From Plantago ovata (lineage: Eukaryota > Streptophyta > Magnoliopsida > Lamiales > Plantaginaceae), in contig CM051455.1 in the NCBI GenBank assembly GCA_028274465.1, forward strand, positions 123,353,462-123,417,461: a DNA stretch of 64,000 bases. Direction: 5' to 3'. Under the pieces are notes generated by a model, which worked only from the letters and a program-made list of their open reading frames with translations, ran no database searches and was not told where the DNA came from. The position numbers and the translations under genes were made by a program. Positions 21,738 through 33,982 of the stretch are shown here, one piece after another. Position 1 is the stretch's first letter; every line of letters begins with the position of its first letter.

Positions 21738-23879
21738 TCAGATCTTTGAAGTATCTTTGCTGAATTTGCTTATACTCATGAAATAGTTGACTTTGCTTGG
21801 TTTTGTACCCAAATCCACATTTGGAGTATGCTGAGTTTTTGTCTCAGCAACCTTACTTGATTCAGGTTTGTCAGGAAAGGTCTTCTGATTACTTTTAGTA
21901 ATCTTGCCTTTAGGCTTAACAAATTGCTTTTCAACAACTTGTTTGACGGAATGCTTTACAACATGCTTTTTCTGAACAGTTTGATTTTCAGCAGCCTGTT
22001 TTCGTTTTGAAGTCTTGTTACTTGGAGTAGAAACAGCGGGCTTCTTGGTCGTAGGTACTTGATTATTTATTTCAGCAACGTTAGATTGACCAATTTGATA
22101 GAGTTCTGATTGACCACTATCAGTAGCACGAACAAAGGTAATTGGTGATTTGTCTTTACTCAAAAGTATCACGTCATCACCTTCATACGTGGCACCTAAA
22201 TCTTCTTTCTGAGATGGATCTCTCAGATAAGAGTTTAGTTCAGTCAGCGTGTTACTAGCATCCGCATAAGATTTGAAATTGATTTTCATCTTTTCATCTC
22301 TTGTATTTCAACAAGTAACTTTAGAATTGAGGACTGATACTCTTCCAATTCTATTGCAATTTGAGCATTTTTCTCTGTAGCTTCAGCAACTAACTTCTTG
22401 AGATGCAATATTTCAGCATCCTTCTTTTCTGACTCAACACTCAGCAAGACGTACTTTTCAGTAGTTTGCTTAGTCAAAAGTTCAGCATTTTGTAGTTTCT
22501 CTTGCTGTTTGCTCAGAGTTTTCTCAAATCCTTCGATTTCTCCTTGAATTCTATCAAGATCAATGTCATCTTCACTTTCTGAATCAGAGTCAGAGGTAGG
22601 ACAATTTACCTGATCGGCCATGAGGCAGAACTCGTAGTTTGACACATCTGGATATATAGGCTTCCATGGCAATTCCACAGACTTCTTTGCCTATCTCTAC
22701 GTCCAGAGTGGCTTCCTCTTCTTCAGTGTCTGAACTTTCTACCTCACTGTCTTCGGAGCTTGTTTCAATGCAAAGAGCATCGATTTTTGCTTGAAGCTTT
22801 TTCTTTTCTTCATCAATTAAAGCCTTCTTGAACTTCTTCTTCTTTTCAGCAGATTTCCCTTTCAGTAAGGGACAGTTTGCTTTGAAGTGTCCAGGCTTTT
22901 TGCAATAAAAGCAAATATCATTGCCAACTGCTCGTTCTTCTGAGGAATTTGCTTGCTGAGCTTGTTTGTTCAGCGAGCTAGCTTCATTTTTGTACTTATG
23001 GTAGTTGTTACCAAGATGCTTTTTCAGCTTCTCTTTTGCTTTTCGCCTTTCAAGTTCCTTACTGATGAATTTCTTCATGTTTCTAACTGCAAGAGCATTT
23101 TCATCAGCAGGCTCTTTATCATGCTTCTTTTCAGAAGATGACGGCTTGGCAGCAAGAGCAATGTTTTGCGATTTTTCAGCAAACACACTTTCTCTTTGCT
23201 TTGTCTCATAGTTGACAGTAGCAAGATGAGAGAACAACTCGGTTGGAGTGATATTTGACATTCCTTGATTGTAGTAGAAATTTTGAGTGTTGATCCATTC
23301 TTGATTCAGACTTCTAATAATGGTTTTCACCTTTTCAGAATCTGAATAGAAGTTTCCAACACCTAAGGCAGCCATTTCACTCACAAGAGTTGTGAATCTG
23401 AAATCCAAGTCTTCCAGTGACTCATTGGCACCTTGTTTGAAGTTTTGAAACTTTAATTTTAGTACTTCGAGTTTGTTTTCCTTGATTTTGTCAGATCCAG
23501 CACAAAGATCTTGAACCATTTTCCAAGCTTCCTTGGTAGTTTTAGCACCCCACAGTTTGCACTGTATAGTATCTGGAGTAGATGGAATAATGATGTTTCT
23601 TGCTTGGCCATCAGGACGGAATCTTTTGGCTTCATCCGAAGTCCATTTCTCTCTTGGTTTTGGAACGGCAGTGTCGACCGGTTCTCCTAAGATGGTTTCC
23701 TTTCCAGTAGGATCTGTGGTTGTGTGAGGAAAGCTTCTTTCAAGTTTAGTGATCTTGATTGGTCCATCGTTTATGACAGTAACCATCTCATTACTAATGG
23801 CCTCAAGATGTAGCATCATGTTGTTTCGCCATTTCTCATAGTTTTCCAGCTTCAGCAAAGGAGCGTCTCCTAAAGACAT
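21738..23879 (-). pseudogene. copia Gag with zinc knuckle and coiled coil, frameshifted
   Basis: The minus-strand start at 23879 (MSLGDAPLLKLENYEKW) opens a typical copia Gag: an N-terminal DUF4219/UBN2-like region (LWGAKTTKEAWKMVQDLC, LKLKFQNFKQGANESLEDL) and the zinc knuckle CFYCKKPGHFKANC near 22870-22920. After a frameshift near 22680, an acidic Ser/Asp region and a long coiled coil follow (22678-22286). A second frame change at 22286-22289 is associated with a small ATGAAAA repeat, followed by a Lys-rich tail (22289-21738). The start is the first ATG after the leader that follows the primer-binding site. Confidence 0.87.
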
Positions 23880-23977
23880 CCTGTCAGCAAATAACTACCA
23901 AACTGATCAAGTGAAAGTGATTTATGGAAAGCACCTAAGGGGATCTAGGTTTAGTGCTGAAGGTTAAAGAACCTCCA

Positions 23978-23989
23978 GCTCTGATACCA
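23978..23989 (-). other. copia primer-binding site (initiator tRNA-Met)
   Basis: The minus strand reads TGGTATCAGAGC, the standard plant copia site complementary to the 3' end of initiator tRNA-Met. It lies 2 bp inside the LTR boundary at 23992 and fixes the orientation of the element. Confidence 0.95.
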
Positions 23990-23991
23990 CT

Positions 23992-25507
23992 TGTTGGTCC
24001 CTTTAAACAACAAGAAAAGACTAGAGGGGGGGGGGGGTGAATAGTTTTTTCAAACTTTTCGTCGTTTAAAACTTTCTCAGCAAGTGCTTATTACTTTTCA
24101 GTAATGAGTTTTCTGGTACATAACTTTCTCAGCAAGTGCTTATTACTTTTCAGTAATGAGTTTGATGATACTTAAAAACAGAGTGGGAAAGTCTTTTACA
24201 ATAAGTGCTTTTATCAGAGAACTAGTTTCAGCAAGTGAGCAGAGTAACAGTGTACAATAATAGTAACTTACTGAAACTAAGTGCAGTAAAGTAAATCACA
24301 CAAACACTTTTATAGTGGTATTTGAGAGTGGCATAATCTCTCAACTAATCCACTTTGTCCTTTCTAGGACTGAATCCACTATGATAAGATATGAGGTTCC
24401 TTACAAATCCTATCACTAATGATTCTCAGAAACTAAAGCACACTAGCCTTGTTTCCAACCTAAACTAGAGAACTGTAACCTTGTTCTCCACCAAACTTGG
24501 GACTATAATCAGCAACACCATGCTTGATTAATTCCCCCTGAATCTCACGCCTATAAAGGGGGTTTATCAGTTAGAGAGGTTTGGGATGAGATGACTTGAA
24601 TATAACTTTGCAGCTATAACAAGTTATCTAAAGAAACACAACTTGTAATACTTTGCAGTTAGCAAGTTTGTTGTTTCTGGTGTCAAGACTTGTTCTTGTT
24701 TAAAAGAAAGAACACTTAACTAATTTCTTAGCTTTCAATGTTCTACTTCTTCACAAGTAGCTTTTGTTTCAAGCTTAAGTCTTGGAACGGATGAATAGGC
24801 AGTAAAGAGTAGAGAAGGATTTGAGTGTTTAAAGCACAAGTGAGAGTTTGATCACGTTGTTGACACACCTTCTACTCTTGCCTGATGACCTCTATTTATA
24901 GTGTCTCAAGGGAGCCGTTTGAATTTCAAATTCTAAGGCTTTGTACCTTAAGATGTCACTATCTTGTTTTTGTACTTTCAACAACGTTCTTCATTTGTCT
25001 TCTTGTCTTCATATTCTTCGCGTGCCTACTTTGTAGTTAATGTTCTTTGAATCAAATTCAAATATGAACGTTGGAGCCAAAATGCAAGTAATCTTCAGCA
25101 AGGAGGTCACATATGTTGTCAGCAAGTGGTCAATCTCAGTTTCAGCAAGCACAACCTACTCTGTCATATAGATTTTCACTTATGCAAATTGTTGTTGAAA
25201 ATCTCACTGTCTGAAGCAACATGTGCCTTTGTAGATACCTTTCTCAGAATTCTTCTAAGTTTTCAATCTTCGAATCTTCAACTTTCTGAGCGGTTCTAGG
25301 TATTCAATAGTTCGTTTGTAAACACAAAGTACACCATCAGCAAACAAAAGAACCTAACTAGTACCTACACTAAGTCTTTCAGTAAACGTTCCTCTTTTAC
25401 AATGTCCTTAAAATTCTAAATTCATATGGACCTTAAGAGTACTAGTTACTGGACTTTACTTAATTTAGCATGGTTAATTGCTCATCAAAACTACAAGTTT
25501 CCTAACA
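23992..25507 (-). repeat. copia LTR (5' in element sense)
   Basis: The 1516-bp LTR has a minus-strand TATA box CTATAAATAG at about 24893-24902, and a G-run near 24025-24037. The approximately 50-bp tandem repeat seen in the other LTR is also present. The target duplication GTTTT follows at 25508-25512. Confidence 0.93.
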
Positions 25508-25512
25508 GTTTT

Positions 25513-25611
25513 GTTGAAACTTCGTGTGGGCGTAAGACCATCTTACGATACACGGTCGGTCATGTCTTTTGAAAATCTTTAAAAATCGTATTTTGGTTTT
25601 GGGTCGTGACA
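25513..25611 (+). repeat. End of the gypsy remnant 3' LTR
   Basis: This is the continuation of 902-1829 after the copia insertion, matching 56547-56643 and ending GTGACA. The sequence that follows (AGAACAACGCTC...) is shared by both units. Confidence 0.65.
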
Positions 25612-25963
25612 AGAACAACGCTCTAAATCCACTGAGCAAACTCCCAATGTCATCCTAAAACTCTAAAATAGTGTATATAATTGACATTGATGGAATAAAT
25701 TATGATGGATGCAATCAAATTTATTGAGTCATAACGTACTAATGACACGTGGTATAAGTTTCCGAACTCTCACTCTTTTTATGCATTTTGGACTCCAAAT
25801 TAACTTTACCATAAAATGAAACTAAAACTTTATTAATTGTTAAATAGTCAAACTCATCAACCATTTCCAAATATTTAATTTAGAGGGGTAACTTTGTCAC
25901 TTCAAATGTCAATGATAACCCTAATGAAAATGTATCCGCCGCCACCATGTACCGGCCTCTTCC

Positions 25964-25974
25964 TATATATATAC
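25964..25974 (+). promoter_or_regulatory. Putative TATA box of the JMJ25-like relic
   Basis: TATATATATA lies about 100 bp upstream of the first ATG of the relic and is followed by a pyrimidine-rich leader. The same arrangement is found in the second unit near 56993-57004. Activity is unknown. Confidence 0.4.
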
Positions 25975-26074
25975 TCTCCGCCTCTTACTCATTTCACATC
26001 ACCCTAACCTAAAATCATTTGTGTTTATTCCTAAAACTTATCATCTATATCTTTCTCTTTTTCGTGTACATCTC

Positions 26075-27389
26075 ATGGAGATAGTTAATCTCAGATGTTC
26101 ATGTCGAGGACGACAGCTCTAAACCAATAAGGCGGCATGGATGGAATTGGAAATTTGTTACGGTAAGTTTCCTTTACTAAATAATTTTTTTATTACAAAA
26201 TCAAATTCAATTTATGTTTATCAAATCGTTGTCAATTCATCAGTTAGTTTATTTTTATTATAACATGGATTCAGATTGAAGATGAATTTATTTATTTGTT
26301 TTAAATATCCCCAAATGAATCGAATTTTTTTAATGAGTCGAATCGTCCCATGTTAATCTCAATGGATCATGCGAAAATTATTGATGTTAAACTCACCAAT
26401 TAGTTTTATTTTTACTCAAAGTTTGATCCAAAGTTGAAGATGACTTTGTTAATTTGTTTTTTATATATCCTAATCAAATTATCGTGTGTTCATTTAAATG
26501 AATTGCAAAACTATTGGTGTTAAGGATAAGAGATCCAATTCATGGATTGTTTTTTTCAATATCTTTTGTTAACGATTTCATTGTTGCAAAAACTATTGAA
26601 ATTAACGATATGTGAGATCCAATTCATAAATTTAAATTTCTTTTCTTTTTTTAAATTTTGCTATTTTACCACCTTTTCATCATGTTTATAGGGAGAAAGT
26701 AAAAAGCTAATACACCTGGACTATTTTGAATTGCAGATCATTTATTTTGGATTACCTTGAAGAAGTGGACTTGTTATTGTCGGTGCCATCAATGCCACAA
26801 TAAAATCAACGAGGAAGCTTTAGAGTGCAGGATGTGCAGAAACTGCTACGTACTGTGTAAAATGTGCTCATAAATGGTATAGAGTTCCTTTTTTAAGTTT
26901 CTGTCTTGTATCTTTTGATTTTTGTTACTACACTCTATTAGTATATTGTTTCTCAGAATTGTTTGGTTTTCTTTTGTACATTGATTGCAATTGGTCTTGT
27001 TGTAGTTTTTAACGGTGTTTGCTCCTTTTATCTTGTAATCCATCAGGAGCTGACCCTTGTAAATTGCAGGTATCCAACAATAGATGATAAATCATTCAGA
27101 GAATCTTGCCCACTTTGTCATAATATTTGCAATTGTGGAAAATATTTGCAAAGTGCATCTAAGGTATATATCTAATCTATTCTATTATATTAGTAAGTCT
27201 CAACCATTTAGTTTAGTTGTAGAACCTCCAATGCTTTATTGTTGGTGTTGAAACTCGTGTCATGTTTTAGTTGCCATGTTTGTTTTATCTTACATATTTG
27301 CATTCTTTGTTTCAGATCATGAATTCTTTGAATTGCTTTCCCGGGCACACGCCGTACTTCCTAAATTAGACATCAACGTTCCTATTTAG
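26075..27389 (+). pseudogene. JMJ25/IBM1-like zinc-finger gene fragment, copy A
   Basis: Candidate exons are 26075-26162 (donor GTAAGT), 26737-26876, 27070-27163 and 27316-27389. Exon 2 reads CYCRCHQCHNKINEEALECRMC. Exons 2 and 3 splice to KWYPTIDD, followed by SCPLCHNICNC. This Cys pattern is that of the RING-like region preceding the JmjC domain in plant H3K9 demethylases of the JMJ25/IBM1 type. No JmjC domain is present. Defects: a TAA in exon 1, a one-base frame break between RNCY and the VKC-like part of exon 2, and Cys to Tyr after NCG. Kept introns argue against an mRNA-derived retrocopy. The exon 1 assignment is the weakest. Confidence 0.6.
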
Positions 27390-29310
27390 GCCCATGCTCT
27401 TGCCTAGCAAGCCAAACTCTATTAAAATCATCTTCAAAAGAACCGGGAGATGATAACTATTTGTACGTACTATCCCTTAGGTTCATACGTATATACATAA
27501 ATACATACATTCGTGGAGCACTTTCATCTAGAGGTCAACCTGTTATTGTTCAGAATGTGCGAAATATAACTTTCGAGCTTAGCTAGGATCTATCTTGTTC
27601 TGGATCGTGCTTAGGATATGAAAAATCAAACAATTGTCAAAATGTTATGGTCTCAACTACTCTGATTGGCATGAGGTTAGTCCTTCAAGAGCTACCGTCC
27701 TGCAATTATGCGGATGCAATTGGATGCTTACCACGGAAGAAGTACACACATCCAGAGTGCCATAATATATGTATGATAAGTGGGTCCCATGTTACATTAG
27801 GCCAAAAATCATTTATGAGATGATGAGTTTGGTGTAAATTGTATTGAGTTTTAATTATGAGATGTGCCATGTCATAATCATGTGATGTGGAGGGTTTTGT
27901 AAATTGTATTGAGCTTTAATTATGAGAAACCAAATTAATCTTGTTGTGTATATATAAGAATTTATTTATTATAATATTTGCTCCTAGATCGTCGTTTCTG
28001 CAAGCTATGGTGTGATTTGTTGTATAGTATTTCTAGTAAGGGATTTATTATGTGAGCATTGCTTGAGTTGTTAACAGAGCAGCAACTCCAAATTTTGCAT
28101 AATACATTGACCTGGAAATAAAGAATCTCTACCAGTTTTAACCAAAATATCTATACTAATGGTCCATCAACAGACACATATGAGTACTGGAACATAGAGT
28201 GAAAACCCATGGATGAAAATGTTGAATCAAGGAAACAAACCTTAGTGAGAAGAAGCAAGTTGTATTTTGCAAAGACATGAATTATACAAAAAGCAACAAG
28301 TTAAACATGACAAGTATCCCATCCTCCTGATGCACCTGTTATATATGAAGATCTGCTTCACTGAGTAGCTAGGATTGTTTGTTCTCCATGATCTACGTTT
28401 ACCATTTGTTTGCCACTTGGCATTCTCGTGGAATATAATTTTGCCAATTAGCAATAGCAGCTGGAAAACAAGGCTTTCCACAAAAAATGTGTGTGCAGCA
28501 AAAAAGGGACCCCTATCAACAACCACGTCTACTACATTTTGTTCTTTAAACTTATACACAAGTGCAAGTTGACAAGCTCCAATCTAACTACTAGATATTT
28601 ACTATGGTTCAACCTTTCCTATGGCTTGATTTGATATGGTCTGCTTCTCATCAAACAAGGATCCCGAGCGGATTGTCTGATTTGGGATTGGAAGCCGTTT
28701 GATGTAACCTCATAAAAATCAACTCCAAGGCGAATATGCTAAGCTCATCTGATCACGATGTAACCTCTAGTTAGATGGATTAATTTTCTACTAATTGATG
28801 CTAGCTATCATTAATTAGCAATATGTATACAACTCACTGACTCACTGGCGGACGCACGTATAGCCAGTTGCCTCCCCTTAATTTCTTCTTTTAATTATCT
28901 ATTTTACCCTTTTTCAGATAGTAGGAATATATTATGTACGTTATTACGCAAATATAAGAAGTAAAACTAGTTTTTTCGAATGGTAAAGCAACAAGTATGT
29001 CATTCTTCCCACACAGGTTCAATTCTTGTGATTCTCATTCTATTTATTTATTTTTATTTTTCACAAGTGTATTTTATCTTTAAAATTTACAACTCTTTGT
29101 TTTTCCCCTTACTTTTTGGATCCTCCATTATTTTTCTTCCTTTCTTCTATTTTTTTATTTAGCTTAACAAACAATAGTATACTATAAGCATTAGATTAGT
29201 TGTATGTATATATATATTTTTTTTCTTTTCACAATCTACAACTAGTGCATTTTCTCTTTAAAATTTACATTTTTTCTCTTCAACAATGATGAAGTATAAT
29301 ACTTAAGTAT
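26353..29310 (+). repeat. Tandem duplication, left copy (A)
   Basis: This unit of about 2.96 kb starts TTAATCTCAATGGATC and ends ACTTAAGTAT. It is directly followed by a near-identical unit at 29311-32348. It spans intron 1 to exon 4 of the JMJ25-like relic and about 1.9 kb of downstream DNA. Confidence 0.9.
28242..28559 (-). other. Conserved unidentified 105-codon ORF (copy A)
   Basis: A minus-strand ORF starting MYKFKEQNVVDVVVDRGPF has a hydrophobic middle. Its equivalent in the right copy (31278-31595) is also open over the full 105 codons. I recognise no family, and being open in two recent duplicates is weak evidence for coding. Confidence 0.25.
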
Positions 29311-29695
29311 TTAATCTCAATGGATCTTGCGAAAATTATTGATGTTAACCTCACCAATTAGTTTTATTTTACTCAAAGTTTGATCCAAAGTTGAAGATGA
29401 CTTTGTTAATTTGTTTTTTATATATCCTAATCAAATTATCGTGTGTTCATTTAAATGAATTGCAAAAACTATTGGTGTTAAGGTTAAGAGATCCAATTCA
29501 TGGATTTGTGTTTTTAAATATCTTTTGTTAACGATTTTATTGTTGCAAAAACTATTGAAATTAACGATATGTGAGATCCAATTCATAAACTTAAATTTCT
29601 TTTCTTTTTTTTAATTTTCCTATTTTACCACCTTTTCATCATGTTTATAGGGAGAAAGTAAAAAGCTAATACACTTGGACTATTTTGAGTTGCAG

Positions 29696-30350
29696 ATCAT
29701 TTGTTTTGGATTACCTTGAAGAAGTGGACTTGTTATTGTCGGTGCCATCAATGCCACAATAATATCAACGAGGAAGCTTTAGAGTGCAGGATGTGCAGAA
29801 ACTGCTACGTACTATGTAAAATGTGCTCATAAATAGTATAGAATTCTTTTTTGAAGTTTCTGTCTTGTATCTTTTGATTTTTGTTACTACACTCTATTAG
29901 TATATTATTTCTGAGAATTGTTTGGTTTTCTTTTGTACATTGATTGCAATTGGTCTTGTTGTAGTTTTTACCGGTTTTTGCTCCTTTTATCTTGTAATCC
30001 ATCGTGAGTTGACCCTTGTAAATTGCAGGTATCCAACAATAGATGATGAATCATTCTGAGAATCTTGCCCACTTTGACATAATATTTGCAATTGTGGAAA
30101 ATGTTTGCAAAGTGCATCTAAGGTATATATCTAATCTATTCTATTATATTAGTAAGTCTCAACCATTTAGTTTAGTTGTAGAACCTCCTATGCTTTTTAT
30201 TGTTGGTGTTGCAACTCTTGTCCCGTTTTAGTTGCCATGTTTGTTTTATCTTACATATTTGCATTCTTTGTTTCAGATCATGAATTCTCTGAATTGCTTG
30301 CCCGGGCACACGCCGTACTTCCTAAATTAGACATCAACGTTCCTATTTAG
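29696..30350 (+). pseudogene. JMJ25-like zinc-finger gene fragment, copy B
   Basis: Exons corresponding to 2 (29696-29835), 3 (30029-30122) and 4 (30276-30350) are present. Exon 3 has acquired two stops (TTC-TGA-GAA, and CTT-TGA in place of the CPLC second Cys), so it is more decayed than copy A. The frame break inside exon 2 is shared with copies A and C. Confidence 0.6.
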
Positions 30351-31277
30351 GCCCATGCTCTTGCCTAGCAAGCCAAACTCTATTAAAATCATCTTCTAAA
30401 GAACCGGGAGATGATAACTATTTGTACGTACTATCCCTTAGGTTCATACGTATATACATAAATACATACATTCGTGGAGCACTTTAATCTAGAGGTCAGT
30501 CTGTTATTGTTCAGAATGTGCGAAGTATAACTTTTCGAGCTTAGCTGGGATCTATCTTGTTTTGGATCGTGCTCAGGATATGAAAAATCAAACAATTGTC
30601 AAAATGTTATGGTCTCAACTACTCTGATTGGCATGAGGTTAGTACTTCAAGAGCTATCGTTATGCAATTATGCGGATGCAATTAGATGCTTACCACGGAA
30701 GAAGTACACACATCGAAAGTGCCATAATATATGTGGGGTACTTGGGTCCCATGTTACGTTAGGCCAAAAATCATTTATGAGATGAGGAGTTTGGTTTAAA
30801 TTGTATTGAGTTTTAATTATGAGGTGTGCCATGTCATAATCATGTGATGTGGAGTTTGGTTTAAATTGTATTGAGTTTTAATTATGAGGTGTGCCATGTC
30901 ATAATCATATGATGTGGAGTTTGTTGTAAATTGTATTGAGCTTTAATTATGAGAAACCAAATTAATCTTGTTGTATGTATATATAAGAATTTATCTATTA
31001 TAATATTTGCTCCTAGCTCTTGGTTTCTGCAAGCTATGGTGTGATTTATTGTATAATATTTCTAGTAAGGGATTTATTATGTGAGCATTGCTTGAGTTGT
31101 TAACAGAGCAGCAACTCCAAATTTTGCACTAGCTATAATACATTCACCTGGAAATAAAGAATCTCTACCAGTTTTAACCAAAATATCTGTACTAATGGTC
31201 CATCAACAAACACATATGAGTACCGGAACATACAGTGAAAACCCATGGATGAAAATGTTGAATCAAGGAAACAAACC

Positions 31278-31595
31278 TTAGTGAGAAGAAGCAAGTTGTA
31301 TTTTGCAAAGACATGAATTATACAAAAAGCAACAAGTTAAACATGACAAGTATCCCATCCTCCTGATGCACCCCTTATATATGAAGATCTTCTTCATTGA
31401 GTAGCTAGGATTGTTTGTTCTCCATGATCTACGTTTACCATTTGTTTGCCACTTGGCATTCTCGTGGAATATAATGTTGTCAATTAGCAATAGCAGCTGG
31501 AAAACAAGGATTTCCACAAAAAATGTGTGTGCAGCAGAAAAGGGACCCCTATCAACAACCACGTCTACTGCATTTTGTTCTTTGAGCTTATACAC
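31278..31595 (-). other. Conserved unidentified 105-codon ORF (copy B)
   Basis: This is the duplicate of 28242-28559, open over the same length with about a dozen amino-acid differences. Function is unknown and it may be noncoding. Confidence 0.25.
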
Positions 31596-32348
31596 AAGTT
31601 CAAGTTGACAAGCTCCAATCTAACTACTAGATATTTACTATGGTTCAGCTTTTCCTATGGCTTGATTTGATATGGTCTGCTTCTCATCAAACAAGGATCC
31701 CGAGCGGATTGTCTGATTTGGGATCGGATGCCGTTTGATGTAACCTCAGAAAAATCAACACCAAGGTGAATTTCCTCAGCTCATCTGATCACGATGTAAC
31801 CTCTAGTTAGCAGGATTAATTTTCTACTAATTGATGCTAGCTATCATTAATTAGCAATATGTATACAACTCACTGACTCACTGGCGGACGCACGTATAGC
31901 CAGTTGCCTCCCCTTAATTTCTGCTTTTAATTATCTATTTTACCCTTTTTCGGATAGTAGGAATATATTATGTACGTTATTACGCAAATATAAGAAGTAA
32001 AACTAGTTTTTTCGAATGGTAAAGCAACAAGTATGTCATTCTTCCCACGCAGATTCAATTCTTGTGATTCTCATTCTATTTATTTATTTTTATTTTTCAC
32101 TAGTGTATTTTCTCTTTAAAATTTACAACTCTTTGTTTTTCCCCTTACTTTTTGGATCCTCCATTATTTTTCTTCCTTGCTTCTATTTTTTTATTTATCT
32201 TAACAAACAATAGTATACAATAAGCATTAGATTAGTTGTATGTGTATTTTATTTATGTTTTTCTTTTCACAATCTACAACTAGTGCATTTTCTCTTTAAA
32301 ATTTACATTTTTTCTCTTCAACAATGACGAAGTATAATACTTAAGTAT

Positions 32349-33982
32349 TTAGTATGTTATTTTACTGAGAATGTTTTACCTCTTCTTACCCAAATTCCTG
32401 CCTCCACCACTCACTCCATACAAACAAACTCTAAAGACAACCAACACAATTACAAAAGCTTTACCTAGCAGTAATAAGAACACAAATCTTAGCAACCACC
32501 TTAAAATTAAATAGCATGTAGCTAGCGACAGTTGTGCGTATGAGCGGGCAAAGAATAGGTGTTCAACTAACTGTTTCAGCTTGAGAACCACACAATCAAG
32601 ATCCATTGAAACAGAATCAGTGTACGTGTCAATGGTAAACAAAACAGCCCTAGTCCAGCTAAGTTGATTGGAACCAAATATCCTACATATAAATAATAAA
32701 TGTCTCACAAACTTGGGCACCGCGCGCACTCAGATTATAGTTAGGAATAATGTGTTGTTAAATATTCACATGCAAAATTAAAATTATGACAATCTCCCCT
32801 CAAGGTCTGGGTGTACAAATTCCAATGATACCGCATTGTCTAAATCTTCTTCTCTTGAGGCCTGTGTAAAAACCATTCCGATAAAAAAATGGAGGGAGTA
32901 AAACAGTTTTGCTATCAATTAATTAAGGGTAACTAACATTGTACCTCCTCTTTGCGGCCTCTAATTACGAAATGTTTTCTCTTAGTTCAACAATTACATG
33001 TAACCCCAATAACCGAAAAATCATTGACCTCACCCTTATTCATTTTTGTGTTTTTTTCCGGCCAAACAAGGCCTTAGATTTTTAAAAATCAGTTTTCCTT
33101 TTATTTTTATCTTTTCTCTTTTCTCCGTTTTTTTTTCTCTTTTCTCTTTTCTTTTTCTTTTTTTTATTTTCTCTTTTTTTTTATTCCATCTTCTTCTTCT
33201 CTTAGAGTTCCGGTACCGGAATTAATTCCGGCACCGGAACTGCTACAACTCCGGCAGGAGCTGTAAACCGGAGCAGCTCCAGTCAGCTCCTACTGGAGCT
33301 GTGGTCGGGAGCTATCAACAGCTCCGAAATCGGAGCTGTTAACAGCTCTTGACCGGCGGAGCTGTTTTTTATATATTTTTTAATTTTTATTTATTTATTT
33401 TTTTAATCTTTTGGGGTTGTTTTGAAATAAACCCTAATTTGGAGTTCTTTTATAATAAAATTAGTTCATTATGAAATTTATATAATTTTTGTGGTTAATT
33501 TGAAATTTATTAGAGTTAATTTTGTAGAATAAAATAATTTAGAGGTAAATGTGTAAATAATGCAAACTTAAATTGTTTGTTTCAAGCTAAAAACTGAAAT
33601 TCCGGCAAGAGCAAAAACGTAACTCCCATCTCTTAATTCGAAAAAAGTCAAAATCGTGGTCCTATATGTATTTTTTTTGTCTAACACTGGGCTACATGTA
33701 ATTATTTTACTAAGAGTGTAAGATCTGTAATTTAAAAAACTAAGAGGGTCTATATGAAAATTGCCCATCAATTAATTCTACATAGCAATTAAGACAATAA
33801 ATACATAATGGTTTTTAAAAAGAACTAAACTAGTCTCATTCTCAAGAGAATTCAGGTGACCGAGCTCATATGTTGTAAATTTATATTGATAGTGACATTA
33901 ACCCAAACAAGTTGACTAAATAAAAAGATAATAAATATTCACCACGAGGAAAGGAAAAACGGCAACTTTCGAACTCATATTG
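32349..33982. other. Intergenic region with pyrimidine tract and palindrome cluster
   Basis: No gene is supported. There is a T/C-rich tract at about 33080-33205, then a GC-rich cluster of GAGCTG/CAGCTC and TTCCGG/CCGGAA inverted repeats at 33207-33366, including a perfect 16-bp palindrome (GAGCTGTTAACAGCTC, 33333-33348). The minus-strand ORF 32376-32729 (117 codons, hydrophobic) has no recognisable family. Confidence 0.5.

Larger units (their letters stand above)
1830..25507 (-). mobile_element. Ty1/copia retrotransposon, non-autonomous, with nested insertions
   Basis: The element has LTRs at 1830-3344 and 23992-25507, both starting TGTTGGTCCC and ending CTAACA. It is flanked by a perfect 5-bp target duplication GTTTT (1825-1829 and 25508-25512). 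The primer-binding site, polypurine tract and all coding frames show it runs on the minus strand. Gag, protease and integrase are recognisable but broken. Reverse transcriptase is reduced to a stub, and a very long extra ORF follows. A CACTA transposon (4018-7446) and an Athila element (13300-20532) are inserted in it. Without these it would be about 13 kb. The uninserted target survives near 56530-56560. The extra 3' ORF recalls Sireviruses, but that lineage is not proven here. Confidence 0.93.
29311..32348 (+). repeat. Tandem duplication, right copy (B)
   Basis: This unit of about 3.04 kb matches 26353-29310 from end to end, with small indels. It includes an extra repeat of a segment of about 70 bp near 30780-30925. 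It lacks the promoter and exon 1 of the relic. Confidence 0.9.

Noticed and set aside
25938-25949. GCCGCCACCATG, a perfect mammalian-type start context
   Set aside because: It lies upstream of the TATA-like element and opens only about 20 codons. It is a chance match in plant DNA.
32376-32729. 117-codon hydrophobic ORF on the minus strand
   Set aside because: No recognisable family, no second copy and AT-biased composition.
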